Shown: one piece after another, positions 46,972-55,871 of the stretch
How positions within the stretch are numbered: the first letter of the stretch is position 1
Layout: every line of letters begins with the position of its first letter
Program-made: the position numbers and the translations under genes
From: Limnohabitans sp. B9-3
GTDB taxonomy: Bacteria > Pseudomonadota > Gammaproteobacteria > Burkholderiales > Burkholderiaceae_C
Direction of reading: 5' to 3'
Length of the DNA: 64,000 bases
Assembly: GCF_002778325.1 (NCBI RefSeq)
Contig: NZ_NESI01000001.1
Span: 1-64,000, forward strand
Notes under the pieces: generated by a model
Seen by the model: only the letters and a program-made list of their open reading frames with translations
The model's database searches: none
What the model was told of the DNA's origin: nothing

Positions 46972-48447
46972 TCAAGCCACCTCTTTCGTTTGTTCTTCGA
47001 TGAATTCCAAGGCCAAGTTGCGGGCCACCAAAGCGCGGTAAGCCCATGTGGCACGCAAGCCGTCGCGCGCGGTGAAGCTAGCGGCGATCGCGGCGTCCAG
47101 ATCGGCTGCTTTCACATCAGCGGGCAACTTGCCTTCCAGCACGGCTTCGAGCTTGGGTGCACGGCAAGGCGATGGGGCCAAGCCGTTGTAGGCCAGTTTC
47201 ACGCCGCTCAACTTGCCGTCTTTGAGCGTGTAGCTGATGGCTGCACACGTGGCCGAAATGTCTTGCTCAAAACGCTTGCTGACCTTGTGGGCGCGGAACA
47301 CTTGACCGGCCACGGGCTTGGGCAACTCAATGGCTTCGATGAATTCTCCGGGCTCCATCACGTTTTTCTTCATGCCGGTGTAGAAGTTGTCCAGCCGCAC
47401 CTTGCGGGTCTTGTCGCCACGGCGCAGCACCAAGCTAGCACCCAGCGCCATCAGGCAAGGCATGGTGTCACCAATCGGTGAGCCGTTGGCAATGTTGCCC
47501 GCCAGCGTGGCGGTGGAGCGGATGGGGGGTGAGCCGAAGCGGCGCAGCACTTCGGTGAAGTCGGGGTAAGCCTGGGCGACCAGCGCTTCGACTTGGGTCA
47601 ACGACACCGCAGCGCCAATGCGCCAAACCTTGTCAGTCTCGGTCACTTGGCGCAACTCTTTGACGTTGCCCAAGTACATGATGTGGTCGGGGCGTGCGAA
47701 CTGCTTGTTCACTTGCAAACCAATTTCGGTGCTGCCTGCCAACAAGGTGGTGGTGGGGTGCTTGACCAAATAATCAGACACTTCAGCCAACGTGGCGGGT
47801 GACACAAATTCGTTGCCCTTCTTGGTGCGCACCACGGGCTGCACGATGATGTCGCCCTCCAAGCTCATGGTCGGCACGCTGGATCGCTTGATCTCTTTCA
47901 GCAACGGCAGGTCGGCGCTGTCGTCCACTTTCAAAGCTGATTTCTTTTCGCAGGCTTTTGCCGCTGCATCGATGATGGGCACGTAGCCAGTACAACGGCA
48001 CAAGTTACCGCTCAAGGCGTCGGTGATGTCTTGACGCGCGGGCGAGGTGTTGGTTTGCACCATGTTCACCAAGCTCATCACGATGCCGGGGGTGCAAAAG
48101 CCGCACTGCGAGCCGTGGCACTTGACCATTTCTTCTTGCACAGGGTGCATCGAACCGTCTGCCTGTTTCAAGCTCTCCACCGTCTTAATGGATTTGCCAT
48201 CGAGCGAAGGCAGCAGCTGGATACACGCGTTGGTGGCCACATAGTCCACGCCCGTGCCAGCGGCATTGAGTTCACCCACCATCACCACGCAAGCACCGCA
48301 ATCGCCCTCGGCGCAACCCTCTTTGGTGCCCGTGCGGTGCAACTGCTCACGCAGGTAATCAAGAACGGTGGTGGTGCGACGGGCACCTTGGGCTTCAACG
48401 ATCTGGCCGTCGAGCACAAAGCGCACGGTGTTGGTGACTTGGGTCAT
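46972..48447 (-). CDS. xdhA: Xanthine dehydrogenase, iron-sulfur/FAD subunit
   Basis: A 491-residue electron-transfer subunit. A plant-ferredoxin-type 2Fe-2S site lies in GCAEGDCGAC, a second 2Fe-2S site in CGFCTPG and CRCTGY, and an FAD-binding domain starts near residue 195 (LLAGSTEIGLQVNK and AGNIANGSPIGD). It heads the xdhABC operon. About 75 bp upstream lies a weaker copy (TTGGTATACAA) of the purine-regulon palindrome. Confidence 0.95.
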   Translation of the reverse strand: MTQVTNTVRFVLDGQIVEAQGARRTTTVLDYLREQLHRTGTKEGCAEGDCGACVVMVGELNAAGTGVDYVATNACIQLLPSLDGKSIKTVESLKQADGSMHPVQEEMVKCHGSQCGFCTPGIVMSLVNMVQTNTSPARQDITDALSGNLCRCTGYVPIIDAAAKACEKKSALKVDDSADLPLLKEIKRSSVPTMSLEGDIIVQPVVRTKKGNEFVSPATLAEVSDYLVKHPTTTLLAGSTEIGLQVNKQFARPDHIMYLGNVKELRQVTETDKVWRIGAAVSLTQVEALVAQAYPDFTEVLRRFGSPPIRSTATLAGNIANGSPIGDTMPCLMALGASLVLRRGDKTRKVRLDNFYTGMKKNVMEPGEFIEAIELPKPVAGQVFRAHKVSKRFEQDISATCAAISYTLKDGKLSGVKLAYNGLAPSPCRAPKLEAVLEGKLPADVKAADLDAAIAASFTARDGLRATWAYRALVARNLALEFIEEQTKEVA

Positions 48448-48522
48448 GGTGGGATGTGGAGGTCTTGAGGGAAGACCCTGATTTTAGTGACATGCATCCC
48501 AAATCCGCGGCAAGTATGCTGC

Positions 48523-48533
48523 TTGGTATACAA
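48523..48533. promoter_or_regulatory. Weak TGTATACA-type site before xdhA
   Basis: TTGGTATACAA shares the GTATAC core of the stronger sites at 38100, 48938 and 62803. It lies about 75 bp upstream of xdhA, between xdhA and the uraH stop. Confidence 0.4.
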
Positions 48534-48538
48534 AAAAA

Positions 48539-48892
48539 TTAAGACCCGCGGTACGTCGAGTAACTCCAAGGACTTACCAGCAACGGAACGTGATAGTGCT
48601 GATCTGTATGCGCCACCCCGAAGTCAAGGCTGACTCGGTCTAAAAAATTGGGTTCAGGCAATTCAACATTTTTAGAGGCAAAGTACCCCTTGACGTCAAA
48701 CACCAATCGATAAGTGCCTTTTTTCAAGCTGTCGTTGTCGTACAACAAACCATCGGGGTTGCGTCCATCGTGGTTCAGGGTGAACGACTTGACCAGCGTG
48801 GCTTGCCCGTTGTCTGTGGTGAACAGCGAAACCTTCATGCCCGCGGCAGGACCACCGTGCATGGTGTCTAAAACGTGTGTGCTCAATCCCAT
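48539..48892 (-). CDS. uraH: 5-hydroxyisourate hydrolase (transthyretin-like)
   Basis: A 117-residue HIU hydrolase, the step after PuuD, converting 5-hydroxyisourate to OHCU. It starts MGLSTHVLDTMHGGPAAGM, with His6 of the active site, and ends in the family tetrapeptide YRGS. It has the HYHVPLLVSPWSYSTYRGS C-terminus. Met 48892 is preferred over a Met four residues earlier. It is divergent from the GntR regulator, with the shared palindrome between them. Confidence 0.95.
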   Translation of the reverse strand: MGLSTHVLDTMHGGPAAGMKVSLFTTDNGQATLVKSFTLNHDGRNPDGLLYDNDSLKKGTYRLVFDVKGYFASKNVELPEPNFLDRVSLDFGVAHTDQHYHVPLLVSPWSYSTYRGS

Positions 48893-48937
48893 GAAACGCT
48901 CCAAAAAATGACGGTGACCGACATGGTCGACAGAAAG

Positions 48938-48950
48938 TGTATACAGTTTT
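48938..48950. promoter_or_regulatory. TGTATACAGTTTT site between uraH and gntR
   Basis: An exact copy of the 13-mer found at 38100 and 62803. It lies 45 bp from the uraH start and 50 bp from the regulator start, a position suited to control of both genes and to autoregulation. Confidence 0.7.
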
Positions 48951-49000
48951 GGTATTTGCAGCTATCATTTCTGAAAATTGACATCGCACGGAGACTCTAA

Positions 49001-49669
49001 ATGGACAGTTCAACCGCCACCCGAACCATTGTGGACGCGATGACCAAAGCGATCGTCGAACATCGCCTGCACCCCGGCACCAAGCTGGCTGAACAAAAGC
49101 TGGCCGACCACTTCAGTGTGTCACGCACCCTCATTCGTCAAGCTCTGTTTCAGTTGGCGCAAAAACGCCTCATCCGTATGGAGCCTGCGCGCGGCGCTTT
49201 TGTAGCAACCCCCTCGTCTGACGAAGCACGCCAAGTGTTTGCAGTGCGCCGCATGATCGAAGCTGAAATGACCCGCAGTTTCGTGCGCAACGTCACCCCC
49301 GCGCAAATCAAAGCCCTCAAAGAGCACGTGGCCGAAGAAAAAGCCGCCGTCAGCCGTGGCGATGTGCCGGGCCGGACCGACTTGCTGGGCGACTTCCATG
49401 TGCGCATGGCCGAGCTGATGGGCAACGATGTGCTGGCACAAATCTTGACTGAGCTGATTTCCCGTTGCGCGCTCATCACCCTGATGTACCAAAGCACAAA
49501 TGCCGCCGAACATTCGGCAGAAGAGCACGCCGAAATTTTGAAAGCCATTGCGGCCAAAGACGAAGACTTGGCCGTCAAGCTGATGGACGAACACTTGCGC
49601 AACGTGGAAGAAAGCTTGGCCCTTGACCGCAAAGTGCCTAGCAACGACATCGCGATGGCGCTGGCCTAA
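49001..49669 (+). CDS. GntR-family (FCD domain) regulator of purine catabolism
   Basis: A 222-residue FadR-subfamily regulator. The winged helix spans about 5-72 (AIVEHRLHPGTKLAEQKLADHF, VSRTLIRQALFQLAQK). The FCD effector domain follows, with likely metal-binding histidines in LLGDFHVRMAELM and AAEHSAEEHAEIL. It is flanked by uraH and puuE, and its palindromes occur at the puuD and permease promoters. It is therefore the best candidate for the regulator of the purine genes in the window. The effector is not known. Confidence 0.88.
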   Translation: MDSSTATRTIVDAMTKAIVEHRLHPGTKLAEQKLADHFSVSRTLIRQALFQLAQKRLIRMEPARGAFVATPSSDEARQVFAVRRMIEAEMTRSFVRNVTPAQIKALKEHVAEEKAAVSRGDVPGRTDLLGDFHVRMAELMGNDVLAQILTELISRCALITLMYQSTNAAEHSAEEHAEILKAIAAKDEDLAVKLMDEHLRNVEESLALDRKVPSNDIAMALA

Positions 49670-49680
49670 GGAGTATTTAA

Positions 49681-50664
49681 ATGTCTAACCCCAACGCCAC
49701 TTACGACAGCACCGCCGCCTACCCTCGCGACTTGGTGGGCTACGGCCGCCAAGTGCCGCACGCGCAATGGCCCAACCAAGCTCGTATTGCGGTGCAGTTT
49801 GTGCTGAACTACGAAGAAGGCGGCGAGAACGCCACCGTGCACGGGGACGCCGGCAGCGAGATGTTTTTGAGCGAAATGTTCAACCCGCCCAGCTTTCCCG
49901 ATCGTCACCTGAGCATGGAAGGCATTTACGAATACGGCTCACGCGTGGGCGTGTGGCGCATCCTGCGCGAGTTTGAAAAACGCGGCCTACCCTTGACCGT
50001 GTTTGGCGTGAGTATGGCGCTGGAGCGCCACCCCGAACTCACCGCTGCCTTCGTCGAGCTAGGCCACGAAATTGCCTGTCACGGCTACCGCTGGATCAAC
50101 TACCAAACCACCGACGAAGCCACCGAGCGTGCGCATATGCACAAAGGCATAGCCATCATCGAGCGCCTCACAAGCACCACGCACGGCAACAGCATTCATG
50201 GTGCAGGCTGGTACACCGGCCGCGACAGCCCCAACACCCGCCGCCTCGTGGCCGACCACGGTGGCTTTGAATACGACAGCGACTACTACGGCGAAGACCT
50301 GCCCTTTTGGATGAAGGTCCAAAAAACCAATGGCGACGTGGTGCCCCAACTCGTCGTGCCTTACACGATGGATTGCAACGACATGCGGTTTTCCCTGCCC
50401 CAAGGCTTTAGCCAAGCAGACGACTTCTTTGTGTACCTGCGCGACAGCTTTGACGCGCTCTACGCCGAGGGTGACCCTGACGGTGACAACGCCCCCAAGA
50501 TGATGAGCATCGGCATGCACTGCCGCTTGTTGGGCAAGCCAGGCCGCATCGTGGCATTGCAAAAATTCTTAGACCACATTGCCCAACACGACCGTGTGTG
50601 GGTGGCCCGCCGCATCGACATCGCGCGCCATTGGAAACAAGTGCATCCCTACAGCGGCAACTAA
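49681..50664 (+). CDS. puuE: Allantoinase, polysaccharide-deacetylase type
   Basis: A 327-residue PuuE allantoinase, a cofactor-free hydrolase related to polysaccharide deacetylases, which opens allantoin to allantoate. It shows YPRDLVGYGRQVPHAQWPN at the start, FVLNYEEGGENATVHGD, and GHEIACHGYRWINYQ with the active-site histidines. It begins 11 bp after the gntR stop and is followed by the uraD-allC fusion. Confidence 0.94.
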   Translation: MSNPNATYDSTAAYPRDLVGYGRQVPHAQWPNQARIAVQFVLNYEEGGENATVHGDAGSEMFLSEMFNPPSFPDRHLSMEGIYEYGSRVGVWRILREFEKRGLPLTVFGVSMALERHPELTAAFVELGHEIACHGYRWINYQTTDEATERAHMHKGIAIIERLTSTTHGNSIHGAGWYTGRDSPNTRRLVADHGGFEYDSDYYGEDLPFWMKVQKTNGDVVPQLVVPYTMDCNDMRFSLPQGFSQADDFFVYLRDSFDALYAEGDPDGDNAPKMMSIGMHCRLLGKPGRIVALQKFLDHIAQHDRVWVARRIDIARHWKQVHPYSGN

Positions 50665-50679
50665 CAGCAGAACATCCCC

Positions 50680-52482
50680 ATGAGCACCACCACGCTGAAC
50701 CAAATCAACACCCTGCCCCGCGCTGAGGCAGCGGCCTTGCTGACCGGCTTGTACGAGCACTCCGATTGGATTGCCGAGCAAGCGCTAGCCGCTCGCCCTT
50801 TTGCCTCCGCCGCCGCACTCAAACACGCCATGGTGAAGGTGCTGGCAAAAGCCGGCCGCGAGCCCCAACTCGCCTTGGTACGTGCCCACCCTGAGTTGGC
50901 AGGCAAAGCGATGGTGAGCAAAAGTCTCACCGCTGAATCGACCAACGAGCAAACCAAAGCCGGCCTGACCCACTGCACACCTGAAGAGTTTGCGCACATC
51001 CAGCAGCTCAACGCCAGCTACAACGCCAAATTTGGTTTTCCATTCATCTTGGCCGTGCGCGGCCCGCGTGGCTCTGGCCTCAACAAACAGCAAATCATCA
51101 GCACCTTTGAGCGCCGCCTGCACAACCACCCCGACTACGAACTGGCCGAGTGCTTGCGCAACATCCACCGCATCGTAGAGATTCGCCTCAACGACAAGCT
51201 GGGCTATGAGCCCGCGCTGGGCCACGAGGTGTGGGACTGGCACGAATGGCTGGCCCAGTTCAGCGATGTGGGCGCGGTCAACAAACACACACCACACGCA
51301 GCACGCGAAGAACTCACCGTCACGTACCTGACCGACGCACACCTGAAATGCGCCCGCACGATCGAGCTGGGCATGAAAGCCTGCGGCTTTGATGACGTGC
51401 ACATCGACGCGGTGGGCAACGTGGTGGGCGTTTACAAAGCGGCACACACGGACACAGCATCCAAAGCCAAAACTTTGATGACTGGCTCGCATTACGACAC
51501 CGTGCGCAACGGCGGCAAGTACGACGGTCGCTTGGGCATCTTCGCGCCCATGGCCTGCGTGCGTGAGCTGGCCCGTGCGGGCCAACGCCTGCCCTTCAAC
51601 CTCGAAGTGGTGGCCTTTGCCGAAGAAGAAGGCCAGCGCTACAAAGCCACCTTCCTCGGCTCTGGTGCATTAGTGGGCGACTTCAAAAACGAGTGGCTGG
51701 ACCAGAAGGATGCGGATGGCATCACGATGCGCCAAGCCATGAAGCAAGCGGGTTTGAAGATTGAAGACATTCCTAAACTCACCCGCAACGCAGCTGAGTA
51801 TTTGGGCTTTGTGGAAGTCCACATCGAGCAGGGCCCTGTGCTCAACGAGCTCGACATTCCCCTGGGCGTGGTCACCTCCATCAACGGCAGCGTGCGCTTT
51901 GTGGGTGAAATTGTTGGCATGGCCAGTCACGCAGGCACCACGCCGATGGACCGCCGCCGCGATGCCGCCACAGCCGTGGCTGAGCTGGCCTTGTTTGTTG
52001 AAAAACGCGCCGCACAGCTACCCAACTTGGTCGGCACCGTCGGCATGTTCACCGTGCCCAACGGCTCCATCAACGTGGTGCCCGGCCGCTGCCAATTCAG
52101 CCTCGACCTGCGCGCCACCACCGACGCCATGCGCGATGCGCTGATGAACGACGTGCTCGCCGTCCTCAAAGCCATTTGCGAACGCCGTGGCCTGCACTAC
52201 ACCTTGGAAGAAACCATGCGCGCCAGCGCCGCTCCGAGTGACGCCAAGCTGCAAGCCCTGTGGGAACAAGCCGTGCAAAGCTTGGGCGTGCCCGTGTTCC
52301 ACCTGCCCAGCGGCGCAGGCCATGACGCGATGAAACTGCACGAAGTCATGCCCCAAGCCATGCTGTTTGTGCGCGGCCAAAACGCGGGCATCAGCCACAA
52401 CCCGCTGGAATCCACAACGAGCGACGACATCCAACTGGCAGTGGACGCCTTCATGCACCTGCTTCACAACCTGCAAGCGTGA
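50680..52482 (+). CDS. Fused OHCU decarboxylase - allantoate amidohydrolase
   Basis: A 600-residue bifunctional protein. Residues 1-~172 are UraD, with catalytic His70 in LVRAHPELAGK and the tail ending RIVEIRLNDKLG; this makes S-allantoin from OHCU. Residues ~185-600 are an M20-type allantoate amidohydrolase (AllC/HyuC group), with MTGSHYDTVRNGGKYDG (metal ligands), AEEEGQRY, VEVHIEQGP and GAGHDAMKLHEVMP. So one chain carries the steps directly before and two steps after allantoin; PuuE, encoded just upstream, supplies the step between. The junction falls within a short linker around residues 173-184. Both halves look intact. Confidence 0.93.
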   Translation: MSTTTLNQINTLPRAEAAALLTGLYEHSDWIAEQALAARPFASAAALKHAMVKVLAKAGREPQLALVRAHPELAGKAMVSKSLTAESTNEQTKAGLTHCTPEEFAHIQQLNASYNAKFGFPFILAVRGPRGSGLNKQQIISTFERRLHNHPDYELAECLRNIHRIVEIRLNDKLGYEPALGHEVWDWHEWLAQFSDVGAVNKHTPHAAREELTVTYLTDAHLKCARTIELGMKACGFDDVHIDAVGNVVGVYKAAHTDTASKAKTLMTGSHYDTVRNGGKYDGRLGIFAPMACVRELARAGQRLPFNLEVVAFAEEEGQRYKATFLGSGALVGDFKNEWLDQKDADGITMRQAMKQAGLKIEDIPKLTRNAAEYLGFVEVHIEQGPVLNELDIPLGVVTSINGSVRFVGEIVGMASHAGTTPMDRRRDAATAVAELALFVEKRAAQLPNLVGTVGMFTVPNGSINVVPGRCQFSLDLRATTDAMRDALMNDVLAVLKAICERRGLHYTLEETMRASAAPSDAKLQALWEQAVQSLGVPVFHLPSGAGHDAMKLHEVMPQAMLFVRGQNAGISHNPLESTTSDDIQLAVDAFMHLLHNLQA

Positions 52483-52554
52483 CGCGACCACATCGACATA
52501 AGACGTTACGCACGCCATCAAACAACTGCCACCCCACACAACAAGAGACACACC

Positions 52555-53829
52555 ATGAGCAACACCACCTACGCCCAACTCGACGCCTGGATTGACGCGC
52601 ACTTTGACGAACAAGTGAAGTTCTTGCAAGAACTCATCCGCGTCCCCACCGACACGCCCCCCGGCAACAACGCCCCCCACGCCGAGCGCACCGCCACGCT
52701 GCTGAAAGACTTCGGCTTTGACGCCGAAAAACACGCTGTGCCCGAAGCCGATGTCAAAGCCTACGGCCTAGAAACCATCACCAACCTGATCGTGCGCCGC
52801 CACTACGGCACAGACACAGGCGCAGGCAAAACCATCGCGCTAAACGCCCACGGCGACGTGGTGCCACCCGGTGAAGGCTGGACCCAAAACCCCTACGGTG
52901 GCGACATCGTGGACGGCAAAATTTACGGCCGCGCCAGCGCTGTGAGCAAGTGCGATTTCTCCACCTTCACCTTTGCCACCCGCGCTTTGGAAGCCGTCAA
53001 CCAAGCTGCACACCACCCGCTCAACGGCAACCTCGAACTGCACTTCACTTACGACGAAGAATTCGGCGGCCTGCTCGGCCCCGGCTGGTTACTCGACAAA
53101 GGCCTGACCAAACCTGACTTGATGATTGCCGCCGGCTTCAGCTACCAAGTGGTCACTGCGCACAACGGCTGCTTGCAAATGGAAGTCACCGTGCACGGCA
53201 AGATGGCCCACGCCGCCATTCCCGAAACCGGTGTGGACGCCCTGCAAGGCGCCGTAGCGGTGCTCAACGCGCTGTACCACCAGAACACCTTGTACAAAGC
53301 TGTCACCTCCAAGGTCGAGGGCATCAACCACCCTTATGTGAACGTGGGCCTGATCGAAGGCGGCACCAACACCAACGTTATCCCCGGCAAGGTCATGCTC
53401 AAGCTGGACCGCCGCATGATCCCCGAAGAAAACCCCGTTGAGGTCGAAGCCAGCATTCGCCAAGTTATTGCCGATGCAGTGGCAGGCTTCAACCAAGGCC
53501 GCGCCGCCGACATGCACATCAGCGTCGACATCAAACGCATGCTGATGGCCCACAGCATGCAACCGCTGGCGGGCAACAAACCCTTGGTCGACGCCATCCA
53601 AACACATGGTGAGCAACTCTTTGGCGAACCCATCCCCGCCATGGGCACACCGCTCTACACCGATGTGCGCCTCTACGGCGAACGCGGCATCCCAGGCGTG
53701 ATTTACGGGGCGGGTCCACGCACGGTGTTGGAGTCCCACGCCAAGCGCGCAGATGAGCGTTTGGACTTGGAAGACTTGCGCCGCGCCACTAAGGTGATTG
53801 CACGGACCTTGCAAGACTTGTTGGGTTAA
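52555..53829 (+). CDS. M20 metallopeptidase-family protein, atypical metal site
   Basis: A 424-residue ArgE/DapE-like protein with LNAHGDVVPPGEGW, TYDEEFGGLLGPGW and a final ESHAKRADERLD histidine. Two positions differ from the usual family pattern. The bridging-Asp motif GRGAADMKGG reads GRASAVSKCD, with Val in place of Asp. The later GEP segment reads AAGFSY, without the acidic ligand. A dimerisation domain occupies about 195-310. It lies 72 bp after the uraD-allC fusion on the same strand. It may act on ureidoglycolate or another purine-derived ureide, but this is inference only. Confidence 0.8.
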   Translation: MSNTTYAQLDAWIDAHFDEQVKFLQELIRVPTDTPPGNNAPHAERTATLLKDFGFDAEKHAVPEADVKAYGLETITNLIVRRHYGTDTGAGKTIALNAHGDVVPPGEGWTQNPYGGDIVDGKIYGRASAVSKCDFSTFTFATRALEAVNQAAHHPLNGNLELHFTYDEEFGGLLGPGWLLDKGLTKPDLMIAAGFSYQVVTAHNGCLQMEVTVHGKMAHAAIPETGVDALQGAVAVLNALYHQNTLYKAVTSKVEGINHPYVNVGLIEGGTNTNVIPGKVMLKLDRRMIPEENPVEVEASIRQVIADAVAGFNQGRAADMHISVDIKRMLMAHSMQPLAGNKPLVDAIQTHGEQLFGEPIPAMGTPLYTDVRLYGERGIPGVIYGAGPRTVLESHAKRADERLDLEDLRRATKVIARTLQDLLG

Positions 53830-53900
53830 ACGTCAGCTCGGACCCTGAGGCCAGGCACCTGCTAGGCCTTAGCAACTTACGCTAGCTTTTCATCGCCTGT

Positions 53901-54620
53901 TCACTGGCTGATCCGCGAGGCATAGCGACACACCGCGGGGTCAAACCACGTTTGCGAAAACTCCGCCAAGGCGTTGTTGGCGGTCCACGACAGCCGCTCA
54001 ATGAAGCCCGCGTTTTGACCGGCTTGCATGCCCGAAGGCGGTGCGGCCCATTCGGGTGCGGGTGCGGCGCTGATACGGTCTTCAACGCGGGCAATCCAAA
54101 CTTGAAACTGGGTTTGGTAGAACAAATACATGGAGTCGCCGAAGTCTAACGCTTGCAAGGTGGACGCCAGCGCGCCGTCAAACCAAATTTCCTCTAACGC
54201 CACAGGCACTTGGCTCAAAAAGCGCAAACGGCGCACCCGCCAAACGGGGCCTTGCGCATCGGCGCCCAACAGCGGCACATGGTCAGGACGCGCGCAGCGG
54301 CTGACCTCCAAAATATGTGCGGTTGGCAAACCGGGCCCCGTGGTCAACTCCAAGCGAAACAACTCATAAATGCGCTGCGACCCTTCGGCGCGGCGCACAT
54401 AGGTGCCCGAGCCTTGGATGCGCTCCAGCACGCCTTGCTCCGACAGCAGCGCCAGCGACTTGCGCAAGGTGCCCACTGCCACCGACAACGAGTCGGCCAA
54501 CTCCGCCTCGGTAGGCAAGCGCTCACCACTTTGCCAATAACCCGCCTTGATCTGGCGCGTCAGCAACTCTGCAATTTGCAGATACACAGGCAAGGGTTTG
54601 GCGGGGGTAGGAGCCTTCAT
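53901..54620 (-). CDS. GntR-family (HutC/UTRA) regulator of the sulfoquinovose-type cluster
   Basis: A 239-residue regulator. The N-terminal winged helix (VYLQIAELLTRQIKAGYWQ, SVAVGTLRKSLALLSEQGVL, ERIQGSGTYVRR) is followed by a UTRA effector domain from about residue 90 (ILEVSRCARPDHVPLLGADA, WRVRRLRFLSQVPVALEEIW). UTRA proteins often bind sugar phosphates or sugars. It is divergent from the monooxygenase gene and close to the conserved 21-bp element there. Met 54620 is preferred over an earlier Met. It probably controls both opposed units of the cluster. Confidence 0.88.
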   Translation of the reverse strand: MKAPTPAKPLPVYLQIAELLTRQIKAGYWQSGERLPTEAELADSLSVAVGTLRKSLALLSEQGVLERIQGSGTYVRRAEGSQRIYELFRLELTTGPGLPTAHILEVSRCARPDHVPLLGADAQGPVWRVRRLRFLSQVPVALEEIWFDGALASTLQALDFGDSMYLFYQTQFQVWIARVEDRISAAPAPEWAAPPSGMQAGQNAGFIERLSWTANNALAEFSQTWFDPAVCRYASRISQ

Positions 54621-54671
54621 GGGGTCTGAGTATCGCAAATGCGTGGAAACACCCATCACACGCGCCCCTCA

Positions 54672-54692
54672 ATTCATATACCATTCATTCAC
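54672..54692 (+). promoter_or_regulatory. 21-bp element upstream of the monooxygenase operon
   Basis: Two ATTCAT words 11 bp apart, ending in ATTCAC. It matches 19 of 21 positions of 61530-61510 read in the same orientation relative to the downstream gene. It ends 21 bp before the monooxygenase start and is in the spacer shared with the UTRA regulator. Candidate operator or conserved promoter core. Confidence 0.7.
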
Positions 54693-54713
54693 TTTTTTCA
54701 TCGGGAGATGTTG

Positions 54714-55871
54714 ATGAGCGTTGTTCCTGTCCGAGGTGCCGACATTGAGGGTGCCGAAGTCGCGTGGTTTGCACCTTTGTGTTCTGACGATTTCCGCCAT
54801 TTGGGCGTGCCCGATGGCGATTTGCGCAGCAGCTGGGCCAACACCAGCCGCATCGTCACGCGCGCAGAAGAGCTGGGGTTTCGCAACATTTTGTGCCCGT
54901 CGTCTTACCAAGTGGGCCAAGACACGCTGACCTTTGCCGCCGCTGTGGCCCCCCAAACCTCGCGCATGAATTTGCTCGCCGCCATCCGCTGCGGCGAGAT
55001 GCACCCCGCCATGCTGGCCCGCACCGTCGCCACGCTGGACCACATCTTGGAGGGCCGACTCACGCTCAACGTGATTTCGTCAGACTTTCCAGGTCAGCAA
55101 GAAGACAGCGCCTACCGCTACCGCCGCTCGTGGGAAGTGGTGGAGATCTTGAAGCAGGCCTGGACCCAAGACGAGATCAACTACGACGGCGAAATCTACA
55201 AGCTCAAAGGTTTGTCCACCGACCCCGTGCGCCCCTACCAAATCAATGGCGGCCCCTTGCTGTACTTCGGAGGCTACAGCCCCGACGCCTTAGCCCTGTG
55301 CGGCGCCCATTGCGACACCTATTTGATGTGGCCCGAGCCCAAAGACGTGTTAGCCCAACGCATGCGCGACGTGCATGCCCAAGCGGCCAAGCACAACCGA
55401 CTGCTCGACTACGGCCTTCGCGTGCACATGGTCGTGCGTGACACCGAAGCCGAAGCCCGCGAGTACGCCCGCGAGCTCGTCTCCAAACTCGACGACGGCA
55501 AAGGCCACGAAATTCGCAACCGCGCTTTGGATGCCAAGAGCTTGGGCGTGGCGCTGCAAAGCCAAAACCGAGACATCGCCGACGAAGAGGGTTACATCGA
55601 ACCGCATTTGTGGACCGGCGTAGGCCGTGCACGCAGCGGTTGCGGTGCCGCTTTGGTGGGTAGCGTGGACCAAGTGCTCAGCGAGATCCACGACTATATG
55701 AAAATGGGCATACGCGCGTTCATCTTCTCGGGCTATCCGCACTTGAACGAATGCGAAATCTTCGGCACCAAAGTGCTGCCCCACCTCAAAACCGTGTCAC
55801 TCGCCCAAGAATATGGGCGCGTGCCCACCACCACACCGCCCACACCGCTGGGCACAGGAGTTCGCAAATGA
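54714..55871 (+). CDS. smoC: SsuD-like flavin monooxygenase, probable sulfoquinovose monooxygenase
   Basis: A 385-residue bacterial luciferase-like (FMNH2-dependent) sulfonate monooxygenase. Residues equivalent to those of alkanesulfonate monooxygenase SsuD are all in place: Cys61, Arg236 and His238 (GLRVHMVVRDTEAEA), Arg307 in GVGRARSGCGAALVGS, and Tyr341 in FSGYPHLNE. It would release sulfite from a sulfonate. The neighbours are an aldo-keto reductase, a flavin reductase and a sugar ABC importer, with no ssu-type importer. They match the SMO pathway, where sulfoquinovose becomes 6-dehydroglucose plus sulfite. ATG 54714 has the better spaced ribosome site (GGGAG). Confidence 0.8.
   Translation: MSVVPVRGADIEGAEVAWFAPLCSDDFRHLGVPDGDLRSSWANTSRIVTRAEELGFRNILCPSSYQVGQDTLTFAAAVAPQTSRMNLLAAIRCGEMHPAMLARTVATLDHILEGRLTLNVISSDFPGQQEDSAYRYRRSWEVVEILKQAWTQDEINYDGEIYKLKGLSTDPVRPYQINGGPLLYFGGYSPDALALCGAHCDTYLMWPEPKDVLAQRMRDVHAQAAKHNRLLDYGLRVHMVVRDTEAEAREYARELVSKLDDGKGHEIRNRALDAKSLGVALQSQNRDIADEEGYIEPHLWTGVGRARSGCGAALVGSVDQVLSEIHDYMKMGIRAFIFSGYPHLNECEIFGTKVLPHLKTVSLAQEYGRVPTTTPPTPLGTGVRK

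Noticed and set aside
54714..55871. Calling the flavin monooxygenase SsuD (alkanesulfonate use)
   Set aside because: Active-site residues fit SsuD, but the neighbours are a sugar ABC importer, an aldo-keto reductase and a UTRA regulator. No sulfonate importer (ssuABC) is present. The sulfoquinovose reading explains the context better, though SsuD activity is not excluded.
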